From: Flavobacterium pectinovorum
GTDB lineage: Bacteria; Bacteroidota; Bacteroidia; Flavobacteriales; Flavobacteriaceae
Assembly (NCBI RefSeq): GCF_022802975.1
Contig: NZ_JAFEVZ010000001.1
Location: 124,001-188,000 of the forward strand
Direction of reading: 5' to 3'
DNA: 64,000 nucleotides
Below the pieces are notes generated by a model. That model saw nothing but the letters and a program-made list of their open reading frames with translations, searched no databases and was not told where the DNA came from. Position 1 is the first letter of the stretch. Each line of letters opens with the position of its first letter. Positions 1-8,864 of this stretch are shown here, one piece after another. Position numbers and translations under genes: made by a program.

Positions 1-2282
1 TTTGAGGCATTATTCCTGTACAGAGCAGAAATTTGACTCCCGGGAGCAAACCACCATGAATAGGATAAATCGGTATTCCAGGAATAAAAACTCGAATTTT
101 TATTCTCAGTATAGGTTGTAAAAGGAATTAATGTGCCATCCTGCTGAAGTTGCAGAATGTTTTTGTTTTCGGCATAAGACCAATATTGACGAACAGCGAG
201 ATTGAGCGTCATTTTGCTGTTAATGGCGTATTTTCCTCCAAGTGTATTCGAATATGTTATTACATTTCTATTTGCAAATAGAATAGTTTCCGGAGTATTG
301 ATAATTTCGTCATCAATAGTGTCGATATAACCTTTGTTGTTGTTTTTTCTGGAAAAGCTAAACGTGTATGTGAATAAAAGTTTGTCGTTAAAACGATATC
401 TCGGACTAATATTTGCTCCATACGCCATTCGACCCGGTTCATCGGCAAAAGTAACTGACGGATTAAAATCTAAAGCAAATTTATTGTTGTAATTCGTCGA
501 GAGATTACTCCATAATCCTAATCTTTTTGGAATAATAACATATCTGTTTTCTGATCTGGGCTCGTAATAATCATGCGCTAATAAAGGAATAATAGTCATT
601 CCAAAATCAAAATAATGATTTTTTAGAGTGGTAAAATCAATGCTTACTTCAATATTGTTGTCTTGTACTTTGCCGGATTCTTTATTAAATTCGGTGTACA
701 TATCATAATTGAGTTTAAAATTATTAAAATGTTTTGTCGGATTTAGAATTCGATAATTGGCACTTCCATAAAAATTATAGTAGTTGGTTAAAAAAATAAT
801 TCCTAAATCATTTGAATCAAAATTTTTTGAGACGAAATCTGTGCCCAGGCTATACCGATAATTTCCACTTGTTTCTGCAAAGTTAAGAGTGCTGAAAATT
901 CCATCCTTATTTTGAATTTCGTTAATATTGCTATATTTGAAATTTCCGGATAAATTATAAGTATTTGCTTTGGTGTTTAAATCCCATGCCAGTGCAGATA
1001 CGTTTGCATCCCTAAATTCACCGTCTCGTATTACGTTTGTATTAATAAAAGATATTGATGAATTTTTTCGGAAACGCTGATCTAAAACAAATACATTGTA
1101 GTTGGTTAATGGTTCAATGATCTGTCTTCTGATATCACCCGTAATAGTGTTTCTTGTAGAGGCAAAAGTTTTCTCAGTTACAGCATTTAAAATTCCTATT
1201 CCTAAACCTTTTTTTGTTCTGCCTGAAATTTTCAAGGCATTTATAAGTTTTACGGTTTGAGGATTTTCTATGATTTCTTCATTATTGTTCAGAGTAGGTT
1301 CTGTTGATGGCGTTCCTCCAATTCTTCGTGAATAAAAAATATTTCCTTTGCTGAATAAATCAGTTCCTTCGGTAAAAAAAGATCTGTTTTCATTAAATTG
1401 CTGTTCAAAAGGGCCTAAATTTAAAATTTGATCATCATATTTTGCCTGTCCAAAATCCGGAATTAAAATGGCATCGAGCGTAAAAGCATCGTTAATTCCG
1501 TATTTGATATCCATTCCGCCTTTCAATGTTCCGTATGTTTTTTGACTGGCATCAGCATTCACATAAAATGAAGAATAAGGCATTAAAAATAATCGGGTAG
1601 GAGGCTTAATATTTTCTATTCCGGTTAAAATACCGCTTTGCTGTGTAAATGTTCCTAGTTTAGAATCAACTAAATTCCAGGTATATTTATATCGAAGACG
1701 CTTAATTTCCCTAAAAAAATTAATTCCCCAAGTTTGTTTGTCTTCATTAGAAAATCGTAAAGCGGCATAGGGAATTTTCATTTCAACAATCCAGCCATTT
1801 GGTGTGAGTTTTGCTTTGCTTTCCCAAATAGCATCCCAGGAATAATCTTCTCCATTAGCATCCGTCATAATACAGTCCCCCTGTACATCAGCAGCCGAAA
1901 CGTAAAATTGAAAATCCTGTTGACCATCGTTAAAACCATTTATAAAAACCCCAAAAAGATCTGCAGTACCAAAATTGTCACGTTGCGAGATTTCTTTTAA
2001 TATTTTATCAGGTTCATTATCATACATCATTGCGCCAATGTAAATGGCATTGTCATTATATAAAACTTTGATTTCGGTTTTTTGGGTATCAGGAATTGCT
2101 TTTCCATTATCAGGATTGTACATAACAAAATCCGAAGCTGTAAGTGCGGTATTCCACTCTTTTTCATCCAGCTTTCCATCTATAGAAATTAATTCGCTGG
2201 TTTTTTGGACTTGTAAAACTTTCTTTTGAGCAGAACACCATAAAGTAGTTAATAAAATACTTAATAAAAGCGTTTTTTTCAT
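1..2282 (-). CDS. DUF5916 family outer-membrane protein with N-terminal CBM9-like domain (partial, C-terminus outside window)
   Basis: The minus-strand frame is open from the ATG at 2282 to the window edge, giving about 760 residues without a stop. It begins with a Sec signal peptide (MKKTLLLSILLTTLWCSAQ). The next ~200 residues resemble a family 9 carbohydrate-binding domain (SIDGKLDEKEW, then YNDNAIYIGAMMYD). After that comes the pattern of DUF5916 proteins, including RRIGGTPS and, near the edge, WWFAPGSQIS. The family is common in Bacteroidetes; the C-terminal part is thought to form an outer-membrane beta barrel, and no reaction is established. It is divergent from the L,D-transpeptidase at 2602. 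The missing C-terminus lies beyond base 1. Family assignment is fairly secure; function is unknown. Confidence 0.85.
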   Translation of the reverse strand, partial: MKKTLLLSILLTTLWCSAQKKVLQVQKTSELISIDGKLDEKEWNTALTASDFVMYNPDNGKAIPDTQKTEIKVLYNDNAIYIGAMMYDNEPDKILKEISQRDNFGTADLFGVFINGFNDGQQDFQFYVSAADVQGDCIMTDANGEDYSWDAIWESKAKLTPNGWIVEMKIPYAALRFSNEDKQTWGINFFREIKRLRYKYTWNLVDSKLGTFTQQSGILTGIENIKPPTRLFLMPYSSFYVNADASQKTYGTLKGGMDIKYGINDAFTLDAILIPDFGQAKYDDQILNLGPFEQQFNENRSFFTEGTDLFSKGNIFYSRRIGGTPSTEPTLNNNEEIIENPQTVKLINALKISGRTKKGLGIGILNAVTEKTFASTRNTITGDIRRQIIEPLTNYNVFVLDQRFRKNSSISFINTNVIRDGEFRDANVSALAWDLNTKANTYNLSGNFKYSNINEIQNKDGIFSTLNFAETSGNYRYSLGTDFVSKNFDSNDLGIIFLTNYYNFYGSANYRILNPTKHFNNFKLNYDMYTEFNKESGKVQDNNIEVSIDFTTLKNHYFDFGMTIIPLLAHDYYEPRSENRYVIIPKRLGLWSNLSTNYNNKFALDFNPSVTFADEPGRMAYGANISPRYRFNDKLLFTYTFSFSRKNNNKGYIDTIDDEIINTPETILFANRNVITYSNTLGGKYAINSKMTLNLAVRQYWSYAENKNILQLQQDGTLIPFTTYTENKNSSFYSWNTDLSYSWWFAPGSQISALYRNNAS

Positions 2283-2601
2283 AATTGTTGTAAATGAATA
2301 TTTCGTTTAAGGTGACTCTGGAATTTAATAGACTGTTTTTTTTAAAATTGTTACAGTATGAAAAAAAAATAAAATTGCAGAATTTATTTTTTTAAGGCTA
2401 AGGTGTTAGATGTCAGATTGGTAAAATTGAGTTGAATTGGAAGGTTAAAATTAAATATTTGTAAGTTTAATTTAACCTTTACTGCGACAAATTGTTAAAG
2501 TTTAAGTAAAAATACCCACTTTTAGTGATATTAATTTTGTCAATTGCAAATAAATAATAAATTTGTCAAGCCTCAAAATAAGTATAACCTAAACGCATTC
2601 A
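2283..2601. other. Divergent intergenic region, 319 bp
   Basis: This AT-rich region separates the DUF5916 gene from the L,D-transpeptidase gene. It holds the promoter at 2536-2565 for the rightward gene. No matching -7 box was found for the leftward gene, and no other structure was seen. Confidence 0.6.
2536..2565 (+). promoter_or_regulatory. Bacteroidetes-type promoter for the L,D-transpeptidase gene at 2602
   Basis: TTTG at 2536-2539 and TAAATTTG at 2558-2565 are separated by 18 bases. This matches the Bacteroidetes -33 (TTTG) and -7 (TAnnTTTG) consensus. A start about 5 bases downstream would give a leader of roughly 30 nt. It is the most complete two-box promoter found here. Confidence 0.7.
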
Positions 2602-3324
2602 ATGATTTATAAGATTTATCCCGCAATTTTATTTTTGTTTTTGTCATTTGCGACAGACTCTAAAAATACTGCTGAAACTAAAAATGTAACAGCAATGAAC
2701 ATCGCAAAAGTTGAAAAACGTACTGTTGTCGATATTAAAATAGAAAGCATTTATAACGCATTAAATACCAATAATTTTGTTCTTCCGGAACTGAAAACTT
2801 TTACTGAAGCCTTGAAAGGATTTTATTTATTAAAAGAAAAAGGAATTGTTCAAAAAGATATTTTAACGCTTATTGATTTTAGTTTGTCGTCAACCCTAAA
2901 ACGTCTTTGGGTTATAGATTTAACTACTAATACTATTTTATTCCAGTCTCTTGTGGCTCACGGCAGAAATACCGGAGAAGAGTTTGCTTCTGCATTTTCA
3001 AATACTGAATCGTCTTATCAAAGCAGTTTAGGTTTTTATGCAACCGGCGAGATCTATCAGGGAAAACATGGTATTTCTTTACGTTTGGATGGTTTAGAAA
3101 AAGGAGTTAATGATCATGCCCGCCAAAGAGCTGTTGTGATGCATGGTGCCGATTATGTTTCTGAATCTTTTATCAGAAACAACAAAAGATTAGGAAGAAG
3201 CCAGGGCTGTCCTGCCATTCCTGTTGAATTGACCAATGAAATTATTCAGACAATTAAAGGTAAATCGTGTTTGTATATTTATCATCCATCAAGAAGTTTT
3301 ACGATGGAAGAGCTAATTTCTTAA
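2602..3324 (+). CDS. Murein L,D-transpeptidase catalytic domain protein (YkuD_2-like)
   Basis: A 240-residue exported protein with a hydrophobic N-terminus (residues 1-20). The catalytic signature is in the C-terminal half: His-Gly at 181-182 and GRSQGC with the presumed nucleophile Cys203, followed by PAIP. This is the pattern of the short L,D-transpeptidase family (YkuD_2) found in Bacteroidetes, which by family knowledge acts on peptide stems of periplasmic peptidoglycan. The precise role, cross-linking or lipoprotein attachment, cannot be read. It ends 12 bp inside the 3' end of the convergent gene at 3313, another and larger L,D-transpeptidase, so wall-modifying genes meet tail to tail. 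A good promoter lies at 2536-2565. Confidence 0.85.
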   Translation: MIYKIYPAILFLFLSFATDSKNTAETKNVTAMNIAKVEKRTVVDIKIESIYNALNTNNFVLPELKTFTEALKGFYLLKEKGIVQKDILTLIDFSLSSTLKRLWVIDLTTNTILFQSLVAHGRNTGEEFASAFSNTESSYQSSLGFYATGEIYQGKHGISLRLDGLEKGVNDHARQRAVVMHGADYVSESFIRNNKRLGRSQGCPAIPVELTNEIIQTIKGKSCLYIYHPSRSFTMEELIS

Positions 3325-4896
3325 TTTAGAATACAAATCTTCATCCAGATTGTAAACATCATATCTAAAAATCAATTGATTTTTTTCGCTCCATGCTGTC
3401 CAATACCATTGATATAGTTTGTATTTTTTGGTAATTCTAATGCTTGTGGTTTTTTTACGGGCAATAATAGTGTCAATTTTATCTTTAGACCAGTTTTTAG
3501 AATCATCTAAAATATGTTGCGCCAGTTCCAGTGGATTTTCTACACGAACACAACCTGAGCTCAAAGAACGATTGCTTCTTTCAAAGTAATTTCTGTGATT
3601 GGTGTCGTGCAAATACACACTATAATTGTTAGGAAACATAATTTTTATTAAACCTAATGAATTGTTGTAGCCGGGGCTTTGGATATATCTGTAACTGCGG
3701 GGTTTGTTGATGTTCCAGTTTGCAGGATCAACGATATGTCCGGCGGTATCATAAATGGTGATGTTTTTGTTTTTTAAATAATTTCTGTTGCGTTTCATTG
3801 CCGGAACTACATCTTCCTTTAAGATAGTAGGAGGGACAGTCCAGGTTGGATTGAAAACAATCGTTTTAAGAGTTGATGTTAAAATTGGCGTTTTTCTTTT
3901 GCTGGTTCCAACTACAACATTTCTAACAGCGGTTGTGTCCTGATTTTCTACAACCTTTAAACTGTAGTCAGGGATGTTAACTATAAAATAATTTTCTGAA
4001 AACTCATTTGGATACCATCTCCAGCGTTCTAAATTGGCAATAATCTGATGTTTTCTTTTTTCTTTAGAAAAGTTCAAAGCATGAATTGTGCTTGCTCCTA
4101 TAACCCCATCCGGGAATAACCCATGACGGGCCTGGAATTTTTTTACAGATTCAACTGTTTTATTGTCGTAGATTGTTGTCAGGCTGTCATTTCCTGACAT
4201 GTCATTCCAGTATAAAAGTCTTTTTTTTATGTTGATTAATGCTGTATTAGTGTCTTTGGGTACTATTTTTTCAGCAGCCTCAATTGTTTTGATATTATCA
4301 TCAGGAAAATTATTAATAAGTTTTAAGGCGTTTAATAATTGTTTATAGGTTTGTGCTTTTGATTGAATATTTTCAACTAAACTGTCTAAGGTGTTATGAT
4401 TGAAACTTTTTACTAAAGCAGTATTGATGTCTAAATTTTTGTCTACAAGTGCCCAGTCCCGATATAAATACTTAGGATTTAATTTCCCTTCATATAAATG
4501 GGTGACATATTTTTCAAAATTGTGAGTTAATAACAGGTCATATTCAGCAAGTTGTTTGTTGTTTAGTTTGTTGATTTGTTTTTCGTAAACATCCATTTTT
4601 TTTACCCGATAATCATTTGGATTTAATCCCAACTCATCTGATTTTTTTAATTGCGATAAAATGTAAGTCCTTTTTTTAAGATTCCCCCAAATGGTTTTGT
4701 TGTCAGACGAAAGATAAAATTGTTTTAATGTTTTACTGTTATATGCATTTATAAGAGCAGTATCTATGTCAACAGTTTTTGCATCGGTAATAACAATGGC
4801 AGGGATGACTTTTTTTATTTCAGGAAGAGTATTTTTTTGTTCTTCTTTGCAGCTTATAAAGAAACACAGTAGTAACAGAAAGTAAAATTTATTCAT
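3313..4896 (-). CDS. L,D-transpeptidase lipoprotein, YcbB/LdtD-like
   Basis: A 527-residue protein. The first 16 residues form a lipoprotein signal ending in FFISC, so it is probably anchored in a membrane. The middle part contains a peptidoglycan-binding segment (KKFQARHGLFPDGVIGAST). The C-terminal YkuD domain has an HD motif in YLHDTNHRN and SSGCVR with nucleophile Cys449. Order (scaffold domain, PG_binding_1, YkuD) and length match LdtD/YcbB enzymes, which make 3-3 cross-links between meso-DAP residues. This agrees with the DNPR motif of MurE in this window. Its start is 1 bp after the stop of the GNAT gene at 4898, so the two are probably one transcript. Confidence 0.9.
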   Translation of the reverse strand: MNKFYFLLLLCFFISCKEEQKNTLPEIKKVIPAIVITDAKTVDIDTALINAYNSKTLKQFYLSSDNKTIWGNLKKRTYILSQLKKSDELGLNPNDYRVKKMDVYEKQINKLNNKQLAEYDLLLTHNFEKYVTHLYEGKLNPKYLYRDWALVDKNLDINTALVKSFNHNTLDSLVENIQSKAQTYKQLLNALKLINNFPDDNIKTIEAAEKIVPKDTNTALINIKKRLLYWNDMSGNDSLTTIYDNKTVESVKKFQARHGLFPDGVIGASTIHALNFSKEKRKHQIIANLERWRWYPNEFSENYFIVNIPDYSLKVVENQDTTAVRNVVVGTSKRKTPILTSTLKTIVFNPTWTVPPTILKEDVVPAMKRNRNYLKNKNITIYDTAGHIVDPANWNINKPRSYRYIQSPGYNNSLGLIKIMFPNNYSVYLHDTNHRNYFERSNRSLSSGCVRVENPLELAQHILDDSKNWSKDKIDTIIARKKTTSIRITKKYKLYQWYWTAWSEKNQLIFRYDVYNLDEDLYSKLRN

Positions 4897-4897
4897 T

Positions 4898-5335
4898 TTA
4901 TAATTTTTTGTACATTAAATAATGTTCTCCAACTTCGGGAATATCGAAAGAATTTCCTTTGATTTCATATCCCATTTTTTCATAGAATCCAACAGCGGCA
5001 GTTCGGGCGTTAAACCATATCAAATTAAATTGATTGGTAACACAATAGGTTTCGCAATGTTTAACGAGTGCTTCCCCAAAACCTTTTTTTTGGTGTGATT
5101 CTAAAATAGCCATGCCGCGAATCTGTCCTTGTAAATTTTCTGTAAAGATAGTATTGGTTTTTAAGAACAATGAAATGATTCCTGTTAAATCTGAATTTTC
5201 GAATAATCCAAAATGATGTGTTGTTTCTAAATCATCGCCATCAAAAAAGCAGGTTTCTATTGGTTTTCCTTTTCGAAGTACAGGATGTCTTACAATAAAA
5301 GTTTCCTGAGCGGATATTTCTTTAATTAATGTCAT
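4898..5335 (-). CDS. GNAT family N-acetyltransferase
   Basis: A 145-residue single-domain protein. The acetyl-CoA-binding region has the QKKGFGEALVKHCE pattern (the Q/RxxGxG/A motif), preceded by the beta strand IRGMAILES and followed by the typical GFYEKMGYE ending of GNAT folds. The substrate cannot be inferred. It is the first gene of a two-gene minus-strand unit with the L,D-transpeptidase. A -7 box on the minus strand (TAGCTTTG, 5353-5360) lies 18 bases upstream of the ATG. Confidence 0.85.
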   Translation of the reverse strand: MTLIKEISAQETFIVRHPVLRKGKPIETCFFDGDDLETTHHFGLFENSDLTGIISLFLKTNTIFTENLQGQIRGMAILESHQKKGFGEALVKHCETYCVTNQFNLIWFNARTAAVGFYEKMGYEIKGNSFDIPEVGEHYLMYKKL

Positions 5336-5352
5336 GTTTTGAATAAAAAAAA

Positions 5353-5360
5353 CAAAGCTA
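5353..5360 (-). promoter_or_regulatory. -7 box for the GNAT / L,D-transpeptidase unit
   Basis: The minus strand reads TAGCTTTG, a match to TAnnTTTG, 18 bases before the GNAT start codon. The -33 element is not obvious. Confidence 0.5.
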
Positions 5361-5431
5361 TAACAATTTAATTTTAAATGGATTACTAAAAATAGTGATT
5401 TTTAATTTATTTTTTTTCAAAAAAAGCTTGT

Positions 5432-5459
5432 TTTGAACTTAACTTATTTTCTATATTTG
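5432..5459 (+). promoter_or_regulatory. Promoter of the first tRNA-Gly gene
   Basis: TTTG at 5432-5435 and TATATTTG at 5452-5459 (16-base spacing) precede the tRNA. The last G of the -7 box is 13 bases before the tRNA, leaving a short 5' leader. The second tRNA-Gly has the same -7 box at the same distance. Confidence 0.6.
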
Positions 5460-5471
5460 CACCACAGTAAT

Positions 5472-5544
<73 letters not shown>

Positions 5545-5618
5545 CTAATCGAAACTTAGGTTTAGATTTTAAATTTAAATAATTTTTTGTTTTTATTTTT
5601 TAAAACAATTTAATTTTT

Positions 5619-5626
5619 TATATTTG
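5619..5626 (+). promoter_or_regulatory. -7 box of the second tRNA-Gly gene
   Basis: TATATTTG 13 bases before the second tRNA, the same box and spacing as copy 1. The two tRNAs may therefore be separately promoted. No clear -33 element was seen. Confidence 0.5.
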
Positions 5627-5638
5627 CACCCTGTTAAT

Positions 5639-5711
<73 letters not shown>

Positions 5712-5715
5712 CTTT

Positions 5716-5746
5716 AAAAGCCTCAAACATTGTTTGAGGCTTTTTT
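5716..5746 (+). terminator. Rho-independent terminator after the tRNA-Gly pair
   Basis: AAAAGCCTCAAACA pairs with TGTTTGAGGCTTTT around a minimal loop and runs into T residues. It sits 5 bases after the second tRNA. Confidence 0.9.
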
Positions 5747-5755
5747 GTTTTTTGA

Positions 5756-6463
5756 TTATTTTAAATTACTCAAATCACTTTCGGGATCTAATTCTGCCGG
5801 AAGCTGATTCTGTCGAAATAATCGAGCTGATAAATCTCCTTTTAAAGTAATTTTTTCTCCTTTTACTTCAAGCCAGCTTCCTTCTCTTAATCCTAAAACC
5901 GGAATCGTATTAAAGGCATGAAATTCTTTTATGCGCTGTTCGCGTGTTTCTCCCATGTGAGTAGATTGTTCTTCGGGATCTAAATAATGTGGATTCAGAT
6001 TAAAAGAAATCAATGCTAAAGTTTGAAAACTAGGAGGGTAAACAATAGGCATGTCATTTGTAGTTTGCATCGAAAGTCCGCAAATATTACTTCCGGCGCT
6101 GGTTCCTAAATAAGGGGTTCCGTTTTTTACTGTTTCAGAAAGTAGCTGCATAATATTGTTTTTGTACAGTTGAGTGACCAGCAAAAAAGTATTTCCTCCT
6201 CCGGTGAATATTCCTTCAGCATTTTTTATGGCTTTTTCCGGATTTTCAAATTCATGAATTCCTTTTACTGAAATATTGATGGTTTCAAAAGCGGATGATA
6301 CTTTTTGAGTGTATTCGTCATGAGAAATTCCGCCCGGACGTGCATAAGGAATGAATAAAAGGGTTTTGCAGTTTTTGAAATGAGATTGCAAAGTAGGTAA
6401 GAGATATTCTAAATAAGTACCGCCGTGTAAAGTTGAGGTGCTTGCAATAATAACATTTTTCAT
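5756..6463 (-). CDS. pepE: Dipeptidase PepE (alpha-aspartyl dipeptidase, peptidase S51)
   Basis: A 235-residue protein with no signal peptide, so cytoplasmic. GTSAGSN at residues 120-126 holds the presumed catalytic Ser122; the family's nucleophile lies in a G-x-SAG motif near residue 120. FTGGGNTF at 86-93 and NPHYLDPE further on are also typical. Family enzymes hydrolyse dipeptides with N-terminal aspartate. Length equals the usual size. The gene stands alone on the minus strand, with the tRNA terminator just beyond its 3' end. Confidence 0.9.
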   Translation of the reverse strand: MKNVIIASTSTLHGGTYLEYLLPTLQSHFKNCKTLLFIPYARPGGISHDEYTQKVSSAFETINISVKGIHEFENPEKAIKNAEGIFTGGGNTFLLVTQLYKNNIMQLLSETVKNGTPYLGTSAGSNICGLSMQTTNDMPIVYPPSFQTLALISFNLNPHYLDPEEQSTHMGETREQRIKEFHAFNTIPVLGLREGSWLEVKGEKITLKGDLSARLFRQNQLPAELDPESDLSNLK

Positions 6464-6627
6464 AAAATTCTAACTGGATTTTTTAGGTTTTAAAGGTATT
6501 AAAAAAGGCTGTTTTAGGGTGTTAAAAGCCAATTTTAATTAACATATTTTTACCAAGCTGTTAGTATTAAATTTGGAACACATTAGGATATTTTTACATT
6601 TTTAAGAGTAATTCTAATTTTTTTATT

Positions 6628-7395
6628 TTGATTAACAAAATTGTCTGTTTTTTAGTATTGTTTTTGTGTCAGACTGTTTTGTGTCAGGTTCAGGAACGTA
6701 CTATTTTAAAAGGAAGAATTATTTCAAATACAAATGATTTGGAAGGGGTTTATGTTATTAATGCCCAAACCGAAGCAATGGTAACTACAACTGCTGATGG
6801 TTTTTTTTCTATATTGGCTAAAAGTGGAGATACACTTGTTTTTTCATCGATTCAATTTAAAGAAAATAAGGTTTTATTGACACCGGAAAGTTTTTCAGAT
6901 CTTAATTTTACTGTGAAATTAAACCTGCTAATGCATCAATTGCAGGAAGTGATTATCAAACGTTATGATAATATTAATGCTGTGGCTTTAGGTATTGTTC
7001 CTTCAGGACAAAAAAGCTATACGGCAGCTGAGAGAAAATTACACACTGCTACAGCTTTAAATCCCACTGCAAATACCGAAAACATGATGGCTGGAGGTTC
7101 GGTTTCTGCAGATCCGTTATTTAATTTTTTTTCCGGGCGTACTGCAATGCTTAAAAAAGAAGTTGCTGTTGAGAAAAAGGAGTTTTTTATGAAGCTTTTG
7201 GAGAACATGTTTACTTTGGATCATTTTGTAGACCGACTTAAAATTCCTCTTGAATATGTAAAAGGCTTTGAATATTATGTGGTAGAGAATGAAAGTTTTA
7301 CAAAAATTCTGAATTCAAAAAATAAAACCTCTACAGAGTTTTTGCTGGGAGAATTGGCAGTTAAATACAAAGAAATATTAGCTAGTGAAAAATAA
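6628..7395 (+). CDS. Secreted CarboxypepD_reg-like protein, paralog 1
   Basis: A 255-residue protein starting at a TTG. This start gives a complete signal peptide (INKIVCFLVLFLCQTVLCQ), and no ATG or GTG is nearby. Residues ~25-100 look like the carboxypeptidase regulatory-like beta-sandwich seen at the N-terminus of many Bacteroidetes surface proteins (ILKGRIISN, GDTLVFSSI, LQEVIIK). The rest shares PAERK, SGRTAMLKKEV, EKKE and DRLKIPLE with the paralogs downstream. The function of this stand-alone form is unknown. Its last 11 bp (GTGAAAAATAA) contain the start codon of paralog 2, so translation may be coupled. Confidence 0.8.
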   Translation: MINKIVCFLVLFLCQTVLCQVQERTILKGRIISNTNDLEGVYVINAQTEAMVTTTADGFFSILAKSGDTLVFSSIQFKENKVLLTPESFSDLNFTVKLNLLMHQLQEVIIKRYDNINAVALGIVPSGQKSYTAAERKLHTATALNPTANTENMMAGGSVSADPLFNFFSGRTAMLKKEVAVEKKEFFMKLLENMFTLDHFVDRLKIPLEYVKGFEYYVVENESFTKILNSKNKTSTEFLLGELAVKYKEILASEK

Positions 7396-8152
7396 ACTCA
7401 CGCATATTATTTTCTTTCTTTCGGTTTCGCAAATTTCTTTGGGGCAGGCAATTGATTCAAAGGAAATCCAGGGGCAGATTATTGAAAGGTCTTTTTTTGT
7501 TGAAGGTGAAATATTATTAATAATACTAATCAGCAATCAGTAATTTCTGATGAAAACGGGAAGTTTTCAATTATGGTAAGAGAAGGCGATGTATTGGTTT
7601 TTTCATCAATAAATTTAGAACCAGTAAAACATTGGGTAGTGGCTGAAGATTTGGTTTCAAATTCGCTTCAGGTGAAAATGACAACAAAAAAAAAATGAGC
7701 TAAAAGAAGTAGTTGTAAATGAAAACGCCAATATTACAGCTGAAAATCTCGGAATTATTCCAAAAGGGCAAAAAAAATATACACCGGCGGAACGAAAATT
7801 AGCAACTGCCGGAGATTTTAAGCCTGTTGCTCTTTTAGGTTTATTAGGAGGATTACTGGATATAGATCCAATTATTAATAAAATAAATGGTCGAACTAAA
7901 AAATTAAAAACAAACGTAGAAGTTGAAAAAAAAGAACATAATATTGAGCAATTAGGCTATTTGTTTGAAGAAGAATACTATATTGATTATTTAAAGATTC
8001 CTTCGGAATATATTCGTGGATTTAAATTTTATTTAGTCGAGAACCAACAGGTAAAAATGCTTTTAAAGGAAAAAGACAAATCTAAATTAACTCTTTTAAT
8101 GAGTGAATTGGCGTTGAAATACAATGAAATAATTTCAAGTGAAAATAAATAA
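7385..8152 (+). pseudogene. Frameshifted CarboxypepD_reg-like paralog 2
   Basis: The frame starts at GTG 7385 (MKNKLTHIIFFLSVSQISLGQ) and matches paralog 3 closely (KEIQGQI, GDVLVFSS, ENLGIIP, GQKKYTPAERK). It is broken twice. Near 7508 one base appears missing, since the downstream frame resumes as NIINNTNQQSVISDENG. At 7686-7695 a run of ten A residues puts a TGA in frame, and a one-base indel restores NELKEVVVNENA. The C-terminal part then runs open to the TAA at 8150-8152. Two independent lesions suggest a decaying gene. Slippage on A10 or assembly errors in homopolymers cannot be excluded. Confidence 0.8.
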
Positions 8153-8864
8153 TATCCTATATATCATCTTCTTGTTTATTGTTCAGATTTCTTTTGGGCA
8201 AACTTCTGGTGTCAAAGAAATTCAAGGACAGATTTTTGAGCAGTCTACTGTTGTGGATGGCGTGAATATTATCAACAACAATACACAGGTAACGGCTGTT
8301 TCAGACATAAACGGGATGTTTTCTATTGTGGTGAAAGAAGGAGATGTTCTGGTTTTTTCTTCAGTAAATTTAGATCCTTTTAAACGTCGGATTACTGCTG
8401 ATGATTTGGCTTCAAATTCACTTCTGATAAAAATGTCAGCAAAAGAAATCGAGTTAAAGGAAGTAATTGTCAATGAGAATGCCCATATTACGGCAGAAAA
8501 TCTCGGAATTATTCCGCATGGGCAAAAAAAATACACTCCTGCCGAAAGAAAGGTTTACACGGCAACATCAACGTCGGTAGATAAAATACTGAATTCGATT
8601 TCAGGAAGAACAGCCATGCTGAAAAAGGAGGTTAAAATTGAGAAAAAAGAAGTTCTTTTTAGAAAGATGGAATATCTTTTTGAAGAAAACTATTATACAG
8701 ATCGTCTTAAAATTCCCTTGGAACATATCAAAGGATTTCAGCTTTATTGCGTGGATAGTCCTGAATTTGCTGTATCTTTGAATACTAAGAATAAAACAAT
8801 GAGTATGTTTTTAATAACAGGTTTGGCTCAGGAATATCTAAAAATCATAGAAAATGAAAAATAA
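8139..8864 (+). CDS. Secreted CarboxypepD_reg-like protein, paralog 3
   Basis: A 241-residue protein starting at GTG 8139, overlapping the end of paralog 2 by 14 bp. The start gives a signal peptide (MKINNILYIIFLFIVQISFGQ). The regulatory-like domain covers about residues 28-115 (KEIQGQIFEQ, GDVLVFSSVN, IELKEVIVNE). The shared tail follows (GIIPHGQKKYTPAERK, SGRTAMLKKEV, DRLKIPLEHIKGF). Resemblance to paralog 2 is high along the whole length, so the pair arose by tandem duplication. It overlaps the next gene by 11 bp (ATGAAAAATAA). No enzymatic motif was recognised. Confidence 0.8.
   Translation: MKINNILYIIFLFIVQISFGQTSGVKEIQGQIFEQSTVVDGVNIINNNTQVTAVSDINGMFSIVVKEGDVLVFSSVNLDPFKRRITADDLASNSLLIKMSAKEIELKEVIVNENAHITAENLGIIPHGQKKYTPAERKVYTATSTSVDKILNSISGRTAMLKKEVKIEKKEVLFRKMEYLFEENYYTDRLKIPLEHIKGFQLYCVDSPEFAVSLNTKNKTMSMFLITGLAQEYLKIIENEK

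Noticed and set aside
7961..8152. Separate 63-residue gene
   Set aside because: It is the C-terminal piece of the frameshifted paralog 2, in line with paralogs 1 and 3.
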